Shown: positions 47,577 through 58,227 of the stretch, one piece after another
Numbering within the stretch: the first letter of the stretch is position 1
How the letters are laid out: every line of letters starts with the position of its first letter
From: Gloeopeniophorella convolvens
Taxonomy: Eukaryota > Basidiomycota > Agaricomycetes > Russulales
Assembly (NCBI GenBank): GCA_022496205.1
Contig: WTXD01000021.1
Location: 310,001 to 374,000 of the forward strand
Length of the DNA stretch: 64,000 nt
Reading direction: 5' to 3'
Notes under the pieces: generated by a model
What the model saw: only the letters and a program-made list of their open reading frames with translations
Database searches by the model: none
What the model was told of the DNA's origin: nothing
Made by a program: the position numbers and the translations under genes

Positions 47577-48028
47577 GCCCGCATATTCTTGATCCTGCCA
47601 TATGACCTGTCTTGTTCTGGATGTATGACTTTTGTACGTCGGATACCCACACGTGATGATCTGTCTCCTGCATTTTTTTCTTGGCGTCGGTTTCCCTTTC
47701 CCACTACACCCCACCGTCCTTACATCGCTCTTCTAGCTATGCTTGCGCTCGACTCCCAACTGCTGTAACCGTAGCACACCCCTCGTCTGTTGTTCTTCAT
47801 ATATACCGCATGTCTGTCGCCTAGATTCTTCCATAGATTGCTTCAATCGGGGAACCAGTCGTACACTCCATACCTTAAGTACGAGCAACGCTAATCAATA
47901 AGTGAAACGATGCGAAAGGGATCTACATTTCCAGCCGCCTGCAGTGATCTAACGGAGTTCGCGAAGTGGCAGCGTGTCTGAGTTCTGATCTAGGAATGAA
48001 CAAATCGAGAAGAAAGAGTTACGCCCTG
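47577..48028. other. Convergent intergenic region
   Basis: Lies between the stop at 47576 (+) and the GST stop at 48029 (-). It is T-rich and holds the 3' flanks of both genes only. Confidence 0.4.
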
Positions 48029-49049
48029 TCACGCCTCGCCTACCTTGTCGAGGCCTCTTTTGTACGCCGGTCTGGGGTCGTGGTAATTAGCGCATAACTC
48101 CACCTCTTCGTAACAAACGTACCTTGCGTGTACGCGGTCCATCCATGCTTTTGTCTTTGGGCCGAGTGCGTCTGGCGCAAGCTTGTGCATGAATTCCAAC
48201 CCATAGGTCATCATGAAATCGGCTGCAGTGGGCTCCAGGCCGCCGGCGAACCAGTCGCCGGATTTGGCCAGCGTGTCTTCGATCTAGGAGATAAGGTGAA
48301 CAAATGGCACCAATAACCGTTGGAATCCTCATCCACGAACATAAGCGAGGCTGCCTTTCAAAGGCTGAGTAATGCGGTCGGCCTCGAGCATGCTGAAAAA
48401 GATCTTGAGCACGGGGCGAACGAAGAACGGCGTCTTGTTTGGGGCCTCTCCGTAGACATATTTGTTTGCCACGAGGGGCATGAACGAGCCTTCAGCAAAG
48501 TGCGTGACTGGGAAGCGACATGGGCGCTCAAACAGTGCTTCGGCAGACGACAGAGAAGCCCAAAGGGAACTCACAATATACATTGGTCGTTTCTCCAGAT
48601 TTTGGAGGTAAAAACCTGCCATTTCCATGCTTTTGGATCAGATACTCTGCGGACGGTGGGGTTGGGGAGTGAGTTGTAGAGAATCAGCGAAAGCTCGGAA
48701 GGAGTCTGACCAACAATGGCGCCGCTTTCGGCCAAGGTGGCGTCCCCATCGGTGATAACGGGTGACTTGCCGAGTGGATGAATGGCGCGGAGCTCCTTAG
48801 GTGCATGGCGGTCTGCGTTCCGCTGGTAAAACTTGATTTCGTACGGGACGTCTAGCTCCTCCTGTGGCAAGGCGAGGTGTCAGGCACACGGCGGGCGCGG
48901 CAATCGAGGGAAGCGAACAAGAAGCCAAAGGACGCGTTGCGAACGTGAGTCGTTCAGGTGATGCACAATGATCGTGGCTGGGTTTCAAGGTGCGTTAGAG
49001 GCGGATCACGTTTGTAAAGGAAACATGTCTGCGCACGCTGGGTAGACAT
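48029..49049 (-). CDS. Glutathione S-transferase
   Basis: The first exon is only 13 nt: ATG TCT ACC CAG C, then an intron, joining to CC ACG ATC ATT. The N-terminus becomes MSTQPTIIVHHLNDSRSQRV. Another intron in LWLL|EELDVPYEIKFYQR follows. The thioredoxin-fold domain includes the Ser of NDSRSQRVLW (likely glutathione-activating), KELRAIHPLGKSPV (cis-Pro) and ATLAESGAIV. The helical C-terminal domain includes FHYAEGSFMP-like sequence (THFAEGSFMPLV), DTLAKSGDWFAGG, PTAADFMMTYGLEF and MDRVHARPAYKRGLDK. About 240 residues, resembling the fungal GTT1-type class with a specific long second half. Gtt1 members are linked to ER or mitochondrial membranes and detoxification. It is divergent from the KAR5-like gene, with 232 bp between starts. 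Confidence 0.88.
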
Positions 49050-49281
49050 CTCGAAGGCTGGGAGAGAATCCAACTAGGGGCTCAAACGTGCGAGATGAGT
49101 TTCCTTGTTCTTGAACATTGTTGACAACTGCCCGAATGATATATATGCTGCGAGGGAACGTATTCCAAGTGTCAGCGATGGATGTATTCCAGTGCGAGGT
49201 GGGCGGACCGATGACATCGTTTCCGGTCCGCCTCTTGCTTCTGTCCATTCCGCTCTCTCTGCCAACACAGGTCCGGTTACG
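49050..49281. promoter_or_regulatory. Bidirectional promoter of GST and KAR5-like genes
   Basis: Only 232 bp separate the two divergent ATGs, so both promoters must share this interval. A TATATATGC stretch at about 49141 lies nearer the KAR5 side. Confidence 0.5.
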
Positions 49282-51667
49282 ATGCAGCTTTCCCTCGGTG
49301 TCTTGTTATCCTCGGCAGTCATTGGAGTGCAGGCATTCTCTCTACCATGGCACAGCGATACGCCCCATGATATCCTAGACGCGAGACGAGAAGGGGCATG
49401 GGAATATGCCGAAGTCACAGGTGCGCGACGGGACTTGCCATAACACCAACGGCTACAACTGAAACCGTCCCTCAGATACCGATCTCATAAACAAACTTCA
49501 GGGTTCGACACACCACTTATTTTGCGCAACACATTGACCGCCAATTAGGTTCCATAGGGCCGTACACGAAAAAGCCGGACTGCTTTCGCCGTGTTGTGGC
49601 GCGTATACGAGGTCGATGTTCAGACCTAGAAGTGGATGTTGACGAAAGAGTCAAAGGTGAGCGTTTTACGTGCATATAACTCATAAATGTTTAATCACAG
49701 TCGCAGCTGCAGTTTCTATGGCCGTGTGTGAGTTGAGGACAGCAGAGTCTCATTCCATTCCTCTGGAATGCGCACCATTTTTGGGCGACGAATATATGGC
49801 TGGTGCTGCTCATCACGGCGTTTGCGTCGAGTGAGTGGATCTTCTTAAGCCCGTGGATATACCCACACCGCCACGTTAGGGCACTCTCAAGAAGTCCCCA
49901 GGCTTGGGCCAGCTATTCTGGATGTCTGCGTGAGATTCGTATGTGTATCTCATGTGCGGCGTCGCCGCTTTGCTGACTACTACTTGCAGCACAACTGTGC
50001 TTTGCTTATGAACGCAGTAACGGGAGAGGTATGCTTCTTGAGATCCGGTGCCGAATGCACACTCCCTTATACCTGCTCTTGATAAGACTTTGCGCTCGAG
50101 ATCTACCGGAATGCCACTATGGAGAAGATGGCATATATGCGCCATCTCATGCAACATGCAAAGCAGGAGGAGTCTATGCGCACCGTCTGGCAAACACTAC
50201 TTTTGGTGCGATCTGCTCTGGGTCATAATCGACATCTATCTCACGGATCCAACCCTTCAGGATCTTCAAACCTCTATTGTCAACCTCCAAGCATCGCCAA
50301 GCGTCGTGGACAGGGTGTATACTGACATAACTGAAAGAGTTCTCGACGATATACAATGGGTTAGTACTTCTCAGCACCATTTTAGCAATGCAGTGTAATC
50401 AGAAGGTGCCGCCAGGTAATACGAGCGCAAAATGAGGCTTCTGATGTACAGATTCAGAAGATTACGGAACATTCGCTTGTTTTGTCGGACGTGAGCATCT
50501 GTCCCTCCCCTTTGCATTTCTCTGCCGCTGACATTGGCAGCATTCGCGAGCCCTGTCGTCCTTAACAGCGGAGCTCGAGCGAACATTACCCTCGAGATTG
50601 AGTTCTATTTTTGCGGTCTTCGACGATCGACTCGATCGGCTCCTCGCACACTCAGTATTTGGATCTGCCGACCATGCCCATCCGCATACTCACATGTATT
50701 CAGGACGTGATGTGGAAGCGGGTCTCGTCCGTCGAGGATATCATTTTATTTGCTTTCAACGCAAGTCCGAGTCTTACTTGTGTTGATCAGCCTGCGCTGA
50801 TCATCGGTTGCGATTAAAGCAGTCGATCACCAAGATCTCCGAGAGCGCTGATGATCTTTCGCACGCGTTGAATGGCAGCAAGCAAGAGGTGCACTTGATG
50901 CGCTTGGCCCATGTAGATGCAAGGCGCTCAACTGTTCGACTCGCTGAGACTGTGGGACGGATGACAGACGCCATAACGGGCGCCCTCGTTGATATCAACA
51001 CAACAGCCACCAGGATCAATCAAACCCTCGGTGTCGGTGTGCCCTTGCATTCATCTTATTCGGAATTCCTTCCGGGTGTCTTGTCCGTCGGAAGTGCCGT
51101 CACTTATCGTAAGGACGATCAGCCTGGGTTTTCTACTTGACAGCAGGGTCGTTGACCAACCTATTGCAGTGAACCAATTTTCTGTTCTCCGCCTGGTCGC
51201 ACCTATGACGTTAAGACTTGCCTGGTTTCTTCTGCGGCAATTATCCTCTGCCCTTTTCGTGGTAGGTCCAGCTTTGACGGCTGGCCTATGCTTGACCGAT
51301 GTGATCCGCTGTCAGCCTTGCCTTGTGCTCGTTTTCACCATGCTCCGCTGGTGTCTTGGAAAAATTTCCGTGGTCCAGAGGACTCAAGGTAATGGACCCC
51401 ATGGAGGCACAATGGCAGCGGCATTTCAAGTTGACCGGCCTCGACTTGGGATCACGTCGCCTCGTATCGCTGTTACTTGTCCTCGCCACCGCTCGCTTGC
51501 AAAAGGCTCTTCTCGGTTCTCTCGCATTCCAGACAGACTCTGTAGAGGTCCAGATGACTGGCTTTAGTTTCTGTTTCCTCCTCTCAGGTCTCGGCCTTGG
51601 CCTGGTATATTCATTTCTTTCATTTTGTACCAAGATCTCCGCCGAACTCGCTATTTTCCCCGAATGA
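49282..51667 (+). CDS. KAR5: Nuclear fusion (karyogamy) protein, Kar5/Tht1 family
   Basis: A signal peptide (MQLSLGVLLSSAVIGVQAF) precedes a Cys-rich lumenal domain spread over many small exons. Legible conserved pieces: DCFRRVVARIRGRCSDL, VAAAVSMAVCELRTAE, IPLECAP, AHHGVCVEALSRSPQAWASY, SGCLREIPQLCFAYE and EIYRNATMEKMAYMRHLMQ. Long helices follow (NEASDVQIQKITEHSLVLSD, ALSSLTAELERTLPSRLSSI, ITKISESADDLSHALNG), expected to form coiled coils, then hydrophobic segments near the C-terminus (LAWFLLRQLSSALFV after 51217, FCFLLSGLGLGLVYSF near 51590). This matches Kar5/Tht1, an ER and nuclear-envelope protein required for nuclear membrane fusion after mating. The exact 3' exons are uncertain: stops at 51567 or 51667 depend on splicing around 51245-51420. 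Confidence 0.8.
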
Positions 51668-52169
51668 ATGCTGATGCTGAGGGGGCACATGACTATGAAG
51701 GGTCGGCAGGTCCTGGTATTCTTATTTGTATAGGGTTGATCGATCGACCATAAAATATCTTTGCTTGTGACTGTCCAGGCCGACCCTCCATATCTGAAGA
51801 TGATATCTGATCGACACTGGCTAGGGCCGGGATCCCTCACGTGCGCACGCGCGCGGGCCACGTGCACACCCTCGTTTGGAAATGACGTCGAACGAGTGAG
51901 CAGCATTTGTGACGTCATGGGTGCAGCACAACGCCAACTGTCCAACCGAGTGGCGCACGACCAACTATTTCTCTGCCTCGTCTGCTCCACGCTCTGCCAT
52001 CTTCTTACCTTGCAGTCACCGTCACTCATACCCAGACACTGCTGTACCATCCATCCCGCCTTCGACATGTGAGTCCCTTACATTGTTCGTCATTCACGAA
52101 TGTTTGCCCCCTGGTCGCTCATTGCGTTCCAGCACATAACAATACCGACATCGTTTCACCTCGTACATC
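51668..52169. other. Intergenic region
   Basis: About 0.5 kb between the KAR5-like gene and the next plus-strand gene. It contains a C/T-rich stretch before 52170. Short open frames have no features. Confidence 0.4.
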
Positions 52170-52832
52170 ATGGCCTCGACCCGGAGTACTTCCCGCATCA
52201 GCGACGCTGCGACAGGAACGCCCGAGCGCACCGCCTCCCCCGCGGCATCACCATCACCAGCAGATCAGCACGGAGCTCGATCAAAGTCGGACCTGCCCCC
52301 GTCCAAGCCAAAGGAAGACCGCGGGCTGAGCTCGAATTTCCGCAAGCCGTTCGCCCGCGTGCGCTTTGCGACGTTCGTGAGCGTGCTCACCGGGCTTCTG
52401 CTTGTCTTGCTCGCGTGGTACGCGTATCACACCACGCTCGTCGCCGTCGACGCCGTCCGGGGCACCGTGTCCGCCACCACCGCGCGCCCGGCGTGGCGCT
52501 TCCTGTTCGGGGGCCGCAGCAGCGGTGCGCCGCCGGCCGCGTCCGGTGACGCAGATGGCGCGCGTGCGAGCGGCGTGGAGCATCGCATTGAGGAGCTCGC
52601 CGCGGCGCTCGGGATGCAGTCGGCGGACCTGGCGGGCGCGATCGCGAGCGCCGTGCGCGAGCACGTACCGCCCGCGTCGCTGTCGTCCGTCGCCAGCGCG
52701 GCACAGGAAACCGGCGGGAGCGCTGTGGTTGATGCGTTGTTGGGCGATCAGGACCGGAGCCGGGGCGGTATGGGCGGGGTCTCCGACGCGTTAGGGAGCG
52801 TCGTGGGCCTTGACGACGTGCCGGAATTTTGA
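52170..52832 (+). CDS. Small single-pass membrane protein of unknown function
   Basis: An intronless frame of 220 codons from MASTRSTSRISDAATG. Residues 1-60 are Ser/Pro-rich and polar. A single membrane helix follows near residue 70 (FVSVLTGLLLVLLAWYAYH), preceded by basic residues (FRKPFARVRF) that favour a cytoplasmic N-terminus. The C-terminal half has short amphipathic helices (GVEHRIEELAAALGMQSADL, LAGAIASAVREHV) and an acidic end (GSVVGLDDVPEF). There is no signal peptide and no recognised domain. The intronless structure is unusual among its neighbours, but codon use is similar. Confidence 0.6.
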   Translation: MASTRSTSRISDAATGTPERTASPAASPSPADQHGARSKSDLPPSKPKEDRGLSSNFRKPFARVRFATFVSVLTGLLLVLLAWYAYHTTLVAVDAVRGTVSATTARPAWRFLFGGRSSGAPPAASGDADGARASGVEHRIEELAAALGMQSADLAGAIASAVREHVPPASLSSVASAAQETGGSAVVDALLGDQDRSRGGMGGVSDALGSVVGLDDVPEF

Positions 52833-53078
52833 TTGCGTGTGCTTGCGGTTTTGTGCTAGTTTCCTTGTAGTATAATAGGGTGTTATACAACTTTGAAGCA
52901 CGTTCTTCTTTTTTATTCGTTGGAAACCGTGTGCGATGTCTCCAAAACATCGGGTTGTTGCAGATCGAACGTATGGGCAGCCAGGTTCATGCAGTGTGAG
53001 CAGTGATGTTTCATTGTAGAGAGATGGCCAAACAAACGGAACGTAGGTAGGTAGGCAGATATCGATGCGGGCCTCTGG

Positions 53079-54031
53079 TCATCGCGCACCCGTACTTTTC
53101 TTGAGCTGCGCCAGAATCGCGTCCACGTCGGCGATGTGCTTGTCCTGCAGCTTGGAGAACTACGCCCGGGCACTGGCGTCAGCCCACGCGGTCCGCGATA
53201 GCAACACCGCGACGCGCGCACCTCGTCGAGCTCGGCAGAGTGCTTTCCGTACTTGCCCTTCTTCACGCTCGCCTGGTGGTGGCGCCGAATCTGCACGCGC
53301 GTCTCCTCGGCCTGCCGCGCCGCGCTCGTGTACGCTGCGAGACGCGCCTCCACCGTCGGCCTGCGCACGCAGTTGTCAGCACTCGGAATGGCGTGGGGCA
53401 CGGCAAGCGCAGCGTACCGTGGTATAGGTATCTTCAGCGTGCGCTCGTCGACGCGCTGCGGTATCACGCCCTGGATCTTGGCCTCGTACAGCGCGTCCTG
53501 CACGTGTTTCAAGTTCTACTAGAGCAGGCGCAGCCATCAGCAGCTGCTGCGCGCCGTGCAGGCGCCGGCCGGCCGGCGCGCACGCACCTCCGGCTCGAAC
53601 ACGGTGACGACGAGCGTCGTCCCCTCGCGCACGCCGACTGTCGCGACGTCCTCAAGGCGCGCCGGCGCGCCCCCGCCGGGCAGTGTGACGCGCACGGGCG
53701 CGAGCAGCTGCGGCGTGACGCGCCCACTCGCGCGCGCCTCGCGCTGCGCAACCTCGCGCTGGAACCACTCGACGCTCGCGGCCATGCGTGCGGCTGCGCG
53801 CGCGTGCTCCTCGCGTGCGGCGGGATCTGCCAGCCCGCGCTGCGAGCCGGGCGTGAGCGAGGCGGTCGCGACGGGCGCGCGCTTCGAGGCGTCGGCGCTG
53901 CTGTCGCTGCCACTGTGTTTGGCTTTTTTGGCGTAGGGACGCTGTTGGTGTTGGAGGGCTGCTGCGAGTAGTGGGCGGGCCGGTATGCGTGCTATGGTTG
54001 AGGGGCGGAGGGCATGGCAGAGGAGCGACAT
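53079..54031 (-). CDS. RRF1: Mitochondrial ribosome recycling factor
   Basis: MSLLCHALRPSTIARIPARP (Met at 54031) is a basic, hydroxylated presequence typical of mitochondrial import; an upstream in-frame Met at 54058 is possible. RRF motifs follow: VATVGVREGTTLVVTVFEPE; then after an intron NLKHVQDALYEAKIQGVIPQ and RTLKIPIPR; then PTVEARLAAYTSAARQAEE; then VQIRRHHQASVKKGKYGK. The final exon gives FSKLQDKHIADVDAILAQL and KKSTGAR. The family (bacterial frr, yeast RRF1) releases ribosomes from mRNA with EF-G after termination in the mitochondrial matrix. Three introns of 50-75 nt. The conserved R(V/I)xRR motif is present, and length of about 230 residues is normal. Confidence 0.92.
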
Positions 54032-54220
54032 CTGCAGCGTTGTGGCACCTTGGAACAAGTTGCGGTGGCAGGACCGAGACGTGCCCGTGGCGGTTTAGCG
54101 CCCGCCTGTGAACTTGCCACAAGTTGTGGCACGCTCGTTGTTCATAAGATATTCTATACATGCAAGAGTGACTAGTATATAACAAAATTGCGCATCTAAA
54201 TCCACACAAATCGTCCCCGT

Positions 54221-55428
54221 CTACCCAAACCGCGCTCGCAGTCCATCGTATATCCAGAATATCAGCGCGCTGCTCGGCACCGACCTCGCAACTGTGATCC
54301 CGCACCCCGCATAGAGCCCGCGGATGCCCTGCGCGCGGTACAGCTCCCGCGCGACGGCGCCAAACGCGCGCTGCGCGCCCGCGGTGCCGGGGCGCAGCTC
54401 CGCCTCGGTCTGCATCGTGCTCTTGACCGTGTCGGCGGGGAAGAACGCGAGGTTGTACGCCGCGCCCGCGCACGCGCCGCTCAGCGCGCTCTCCCACGCG
54501 CGCAGTGGCCGCGCGGGCGCGTCGCGCCGCAGGAGCGTGCACACGAGCTCCTTGATGCCAAACCACGCCGACGCGCCGCCGGTTTCGCGGATGAGCGTGC
54601 CGGTCTGGCCGAGCCAGAGCCCGCGCACGCCGTCGGTGCGCAGCACGCCACGCAGGACGGCGAGGGGGCCGGGGAGGTCGCGCACGGATGCGGCTAGGGA
54701 GGGTGGGACTGCTGCTGCTACTCCGGCAGCGACTGTTGAGGAGGGGGCGGGGACGGCGACCAGCATCTGCACCTGCATCTTGCACTTGACAAGCTCTATT
54801 GGGGTGCTGTCGCAGATCGGGGTACATTCAGCGTCAACGGACATATCAGGGTAGGAAAGGCCACGCACAGAACAAAGCTTGTTATGGCGCCTGCGCCGGC
54901 GGCAGCGAGACACAACTGTGGCAGCGAAAGCGCTTGCGTGGTGGGGACACCACCCACTTGGCGTACCAGGTTCTGAAGCTCGCCATAGGCAAGGAACAGC
55001 GATGCGTTTTCCGCCATGGCGCCCACGATGGGTGCGGGCAGGCCCTGTTGCAAGATTGGCGCAGGCACGTGGTGAGAAGGGGGTGCTCGCGGCGGCAGGG
55101 TGGAAACAGAAGCGTACGCGGTACAGGCCCCGGATGCCCTCTTTCCTGAATGTCTGCACCAGGCAGTCTATGGGGCCATTGAACCGCGCCGAGGCGTCTA
55201 GCACCTGTGCCTGCAAGCGGACCTTGGTGAGGTCGAAGGGGTGCTCGAACACTTTTGAGAGAATTCCTGCGATCTAATGTCGCACTGGTATAAGCGCGGG
55301 GCTTACTGGAGGGAATGCACTTGACGCACACTCCCAAACGTTATGTCTTTGGCGGCGCGCACAGCTGGCGAGCCTCTCCGGGCAGAGTCGTGAGCATGGG
55401 GGCTGAGTGCGTCAGGAGAGGCCTCCAT
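54221..55428 (-). CDS. Mitochondrial carrier protein, ornithine/basic amino-acid type (ORT1/ARG11-like)
   Basis: Met at 55428 starts MEASPDALSPHAHDSARRGS. After an intron the first carrier repeat reads IAGILSKVFEHPFDLTKVRL, matching PxD/ExxKxRxQ. Repeat two contains TPIELVKCKMQVQM after LCLAAAGAGAITSFVL; repeat three contains FFPADTVKSTMQTEAEL after SGACAGAAYNLA. The protein ends ALIFWIYDGLRARFG. Three repeats and six membrane helices are expected in the inner membrane. FEHPFDLTKVRLQ and PIELVKCKMQVQ are characteristic of the Ort1/Arg11/Arg-13 group that exports ornithine from mitochondria for arginine synthesis. The loop after repeat two carries an Ala/Val-rich insert of about 35 residues (PAPSSTVAAGVAAAVPPSLA). 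Exons are very GC-rich. Confidence 0.9.
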
Positions 55429-55871
55429 TCGATGGCAGAGAAAGTAGGCAAAGGGTATTCCTGAGGAAAGAAAGGCTTTGTGCGTGTTGAAGTCGTTGCT
55501 AATGCTAGCTCATGAAGACGAGGTGTTTTTTTCTACTGGCGCTTTCAGCAAGTCGCTCAGGGCCGAGCGGGCAACACGCGAAGGGTTGCTGTCGGGGGGA
55601 CCGGGCCGAGTGCCGCAATCTAATCTTATCTCAGTGGTTTCTTGGATTGGGTGTTGCCGCGCTGCGCGTTGGCGCCGCTCTCTGGCCATGTTGGAACTGT
55701 TGTCGGAATGTCGGTGTTGCCACATGGCTGCCCACGCACATGGCTGCCCACCTGAGCTTCTCCTCCTTCCGCGGTTCCGTTCCCTGCCAGCGTCTTCTGG
55801 CTCAGCCCTTTAGGACCGCCACATCACGGCCTTCCCCTACCGCTCGCATGCCCTGATAACACCCTCGATTG
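55429..55871. other. Divergent intergenic region
   Basis: Lies between the carrier start (-) and the GH16 gene (+). It holds both promoters, and no coding segment is supported. Confidence 0.4.
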
Positions 55872-55879
55872 TATATATA
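55872..55879 (+). promoter_or_regulatory. TATA box of the GH16 gene
   Basis: TATATATA lies 69 bp upstream of the ATG at 55941, in otherwise balanced sequence. Confidence 0.55.
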
Positions 55880-55940
55880 CTCTCCACTTGGATTGGAGCA
55901 CCGGTACCAACTTGGCATATACCCCCCACGGCAAACCGAC

Positions 55941-57556
55941 ATGCGTTCTCTTCGTTTCTTGACTTATCTCTTCTCTATATTGCCCTATTCCGCCTCGTAC
56001 GACCTCGTCCGCGAATACTCTGGCACCTCTTTCTTTGACCGCTGGGACTTCTATGGCAGCTGGGACAACCTCACTCTCGGTGCGCATGTTGATCTTTCCT
56101 CCCCCGCTCCCTGGGCTCACCGTCTCCTCACCAGGCGACGTCTGGTGGCTTGATCGCGATTCCGCCTTCCAGCAGAACCTGGCCTACGTCAACGAGCAGA
56201 ACCGTGCGATCGTTCGAGTCGACAATGTCTCGACCGTCCCGTTCAACGAAAAGAGGAATACGGTATACTATCTACTTTTACACTGCTTCTCTAGCTCGGC
56301 GTTTAATAGAACCTCAGGTTCGAATCACTTCCCAAGACTTCTACGACGTCGGCAGCCTCTGGATCATAGACCTAACCCACCTTCCCTATGGGTGCTCGGT
56401 GCGCCTCGTTTTTCGCCGATCCCGTATCGCCTTGGCCGATCGAGGCAAAAATACAGGTTTGGCCGGCCTTTTGGAGCAAGGGGCCGACCTGGCCGGACAA
56501 CGGCGAGATTGACATCATAGAAGGCATCAACCTCAAGGTGGGTTTCTCTCGTGGCCGCTCCACCCACGTGGCAATATCCTGAAGCACCTCCAGGACGCGA
56601 ATCAGTATGCGCTGCATTCGCTTCAGGGATGCACGCAACCTCAAGGCGTGGTGCAGACGGGAGCGTCTGGACCGACGGACTGCTCGCAGCCGAGCGGATG
56701 TGTCGTTTCCGAAACGAGCCCCAATAGCTACAATGAAGGCTTCGCTACTGCAGGCGGCGGGGTTTGGGCCACGCAGTTCGACGTGGCTGGCATCTTGTGA
56801 GTCGATGCATACTTGTGCGAAGCGATGAGCCCCTCATGATCGGCATAGTATATGGTTCTGGAGTGTGCGCATATCCTTCGCTCTCTCGCAGGTGGAACGG
56901 ATGCGCTAACGTAATACTCCAGCGCCCGAATCTCCCACCGTCGATCCTCCAAGCCACCTCTACGTCTTCAATCGATATCTCGGAATGGGGACCGCCGTCT
57001 GCAAGCTACCCTGCGGCAGGCTGCAACATACCCACTTTCTTCACGGCCCAGCAGCTCGTGATAGACATTACCTTGTGCGGAGATTGGTCAGTCGCGTTTA
57101 AGCGCCGAAATGCAGGGTGTTCACAAGGTCTTGCTTCTCAGGGCGGGAATCCCACAGATCTATGGTCCACAGTGCGGCAACTCGGGCCCGACGGGCCTCT
57201 GCGTACGTCCGTCAAATTACCGACGGGTTTCGAATCTAACAACCGCGATCCATATGCAGTACAACGACAACGTGGTGGGGGCAGGCTCGCCCAAATACGA
57301 CGAGGCGTACTTTGAGATCAACTATCTACGCGCTTACAGCACCGCCGCGGCTGCACCCACGCCGACTTCTTCCGCCGTGTGGGTGTTTCCGAATGGAAGC
57401 AGCACGGCCGTGACGGTTCCAGCGCCGACAGGCGTGTTCTCTGGGCCGACGTCGGGGGTGAACACCTCGCCGAACGCAGCCCCGACGCGGGCGGGCGTGG
57501 ACCACTATCTGGCAGCCCTGGTGGGTCTCGTGCTGCTTGTGCTCGCACTGGCATAG
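55941..57556 (+). CDS. Glycoside hydrolase family 16 endo-beta-glucanase, GPI-anchored
   Basis: A signal peptide ([19 protein letters not shown]) is followed by [19 protein letters not shown], typical of GH16 laminarinase-like enzymes. The catalytic motif GEIDIIEG (two Glu and an Asp) lies at about 56507-56530, preceded by [14 protein letters not shown]. Other pieces: [47 protein letters not shown] and [13 protein letters not shown]. It ends with a Ser/Thr/Pro/Ala linker and a hydrophobic tail ([16 protein letters not shown]) that fits GPI attachment. At least ten small introns are needed, several under 60 nt. Related fungal enzymes act on beta-1,3/1,6-glucan of the fungal or plant wall; surface anchoring suggests wall remodelling. 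Confidence 0.88.
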
Positions 57557-58227
57557 CACGGTGTTGATGCTGCCCCTTGCATTGCCCTACGGCGAGTGCA
57601 GATGGACACGGACAAGTTGGACTCTGGGCTGTTTATGGAATGGCCGTGATGATGTGTCACGATACCTTAGGCGCGGATTGTAATGCTAGAGACGATTGTG
57701 CTTGTGCGAAGCTGCGTGTGACTGTGTTCGTCGCCATGGCCGTAGCAGGCACAAGAAAGTGTGTTGGTCGCGGAGCCTCGTGGGAGAGATGTGTGTTACG
57801 TAAGGAGCGATGGAGCTAGGGGTAGGGGCGGAACGGGAAAGCTGACAATTGATAGTCACATCGAGCTCTAAAGAGAGAAACAGCTACGCAAGCTTCCAAG
57901 GGTCCGCCACTCTATGTTCATCAGTCTCCCTCACCTGGCCTTGAATTCCCCTCTCTTCATACCGCACTCCTGAATCTGCCAGTTTGCATACGCGGACTGC
58001 CCACTGCGCTGCCGGTGCCTGGAGTCGTCCTTGTGTCCCTTCCCCAGCCTCCCCAACGTCGTGCGTCGCTGCTTCTCTCCGCTCAATTGCTCTTGTTAAT
58101 CGCGGAGTCTGACTTTGATGATGTCCGCAGGATATCCCTGACTCTTTGTCTCTCTGACTGTATCGGCTCCGAACGCCCTTCCGCGCCCCCGTCTGCCATA
58201 TTGAGAAGCTCGCTAGCTCTCGCCAAC
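57557..58227. other. Intergenic region upstream of the RBR ligase gene
   Basis: About 0.67 kb between plus-strand genes. The part before 58228 is C/T-rich, as at other starts in the window. No gene was seen. Confidence 0.4.

Noticed and set aside
53652..54827. 391-codon minus-strand frame across the RRF1 start and the carrier gene
   Set aside because: It is a shadow of GC-rich exons (Arg/Ala/Pro-rich) in a different frame from both true genes.
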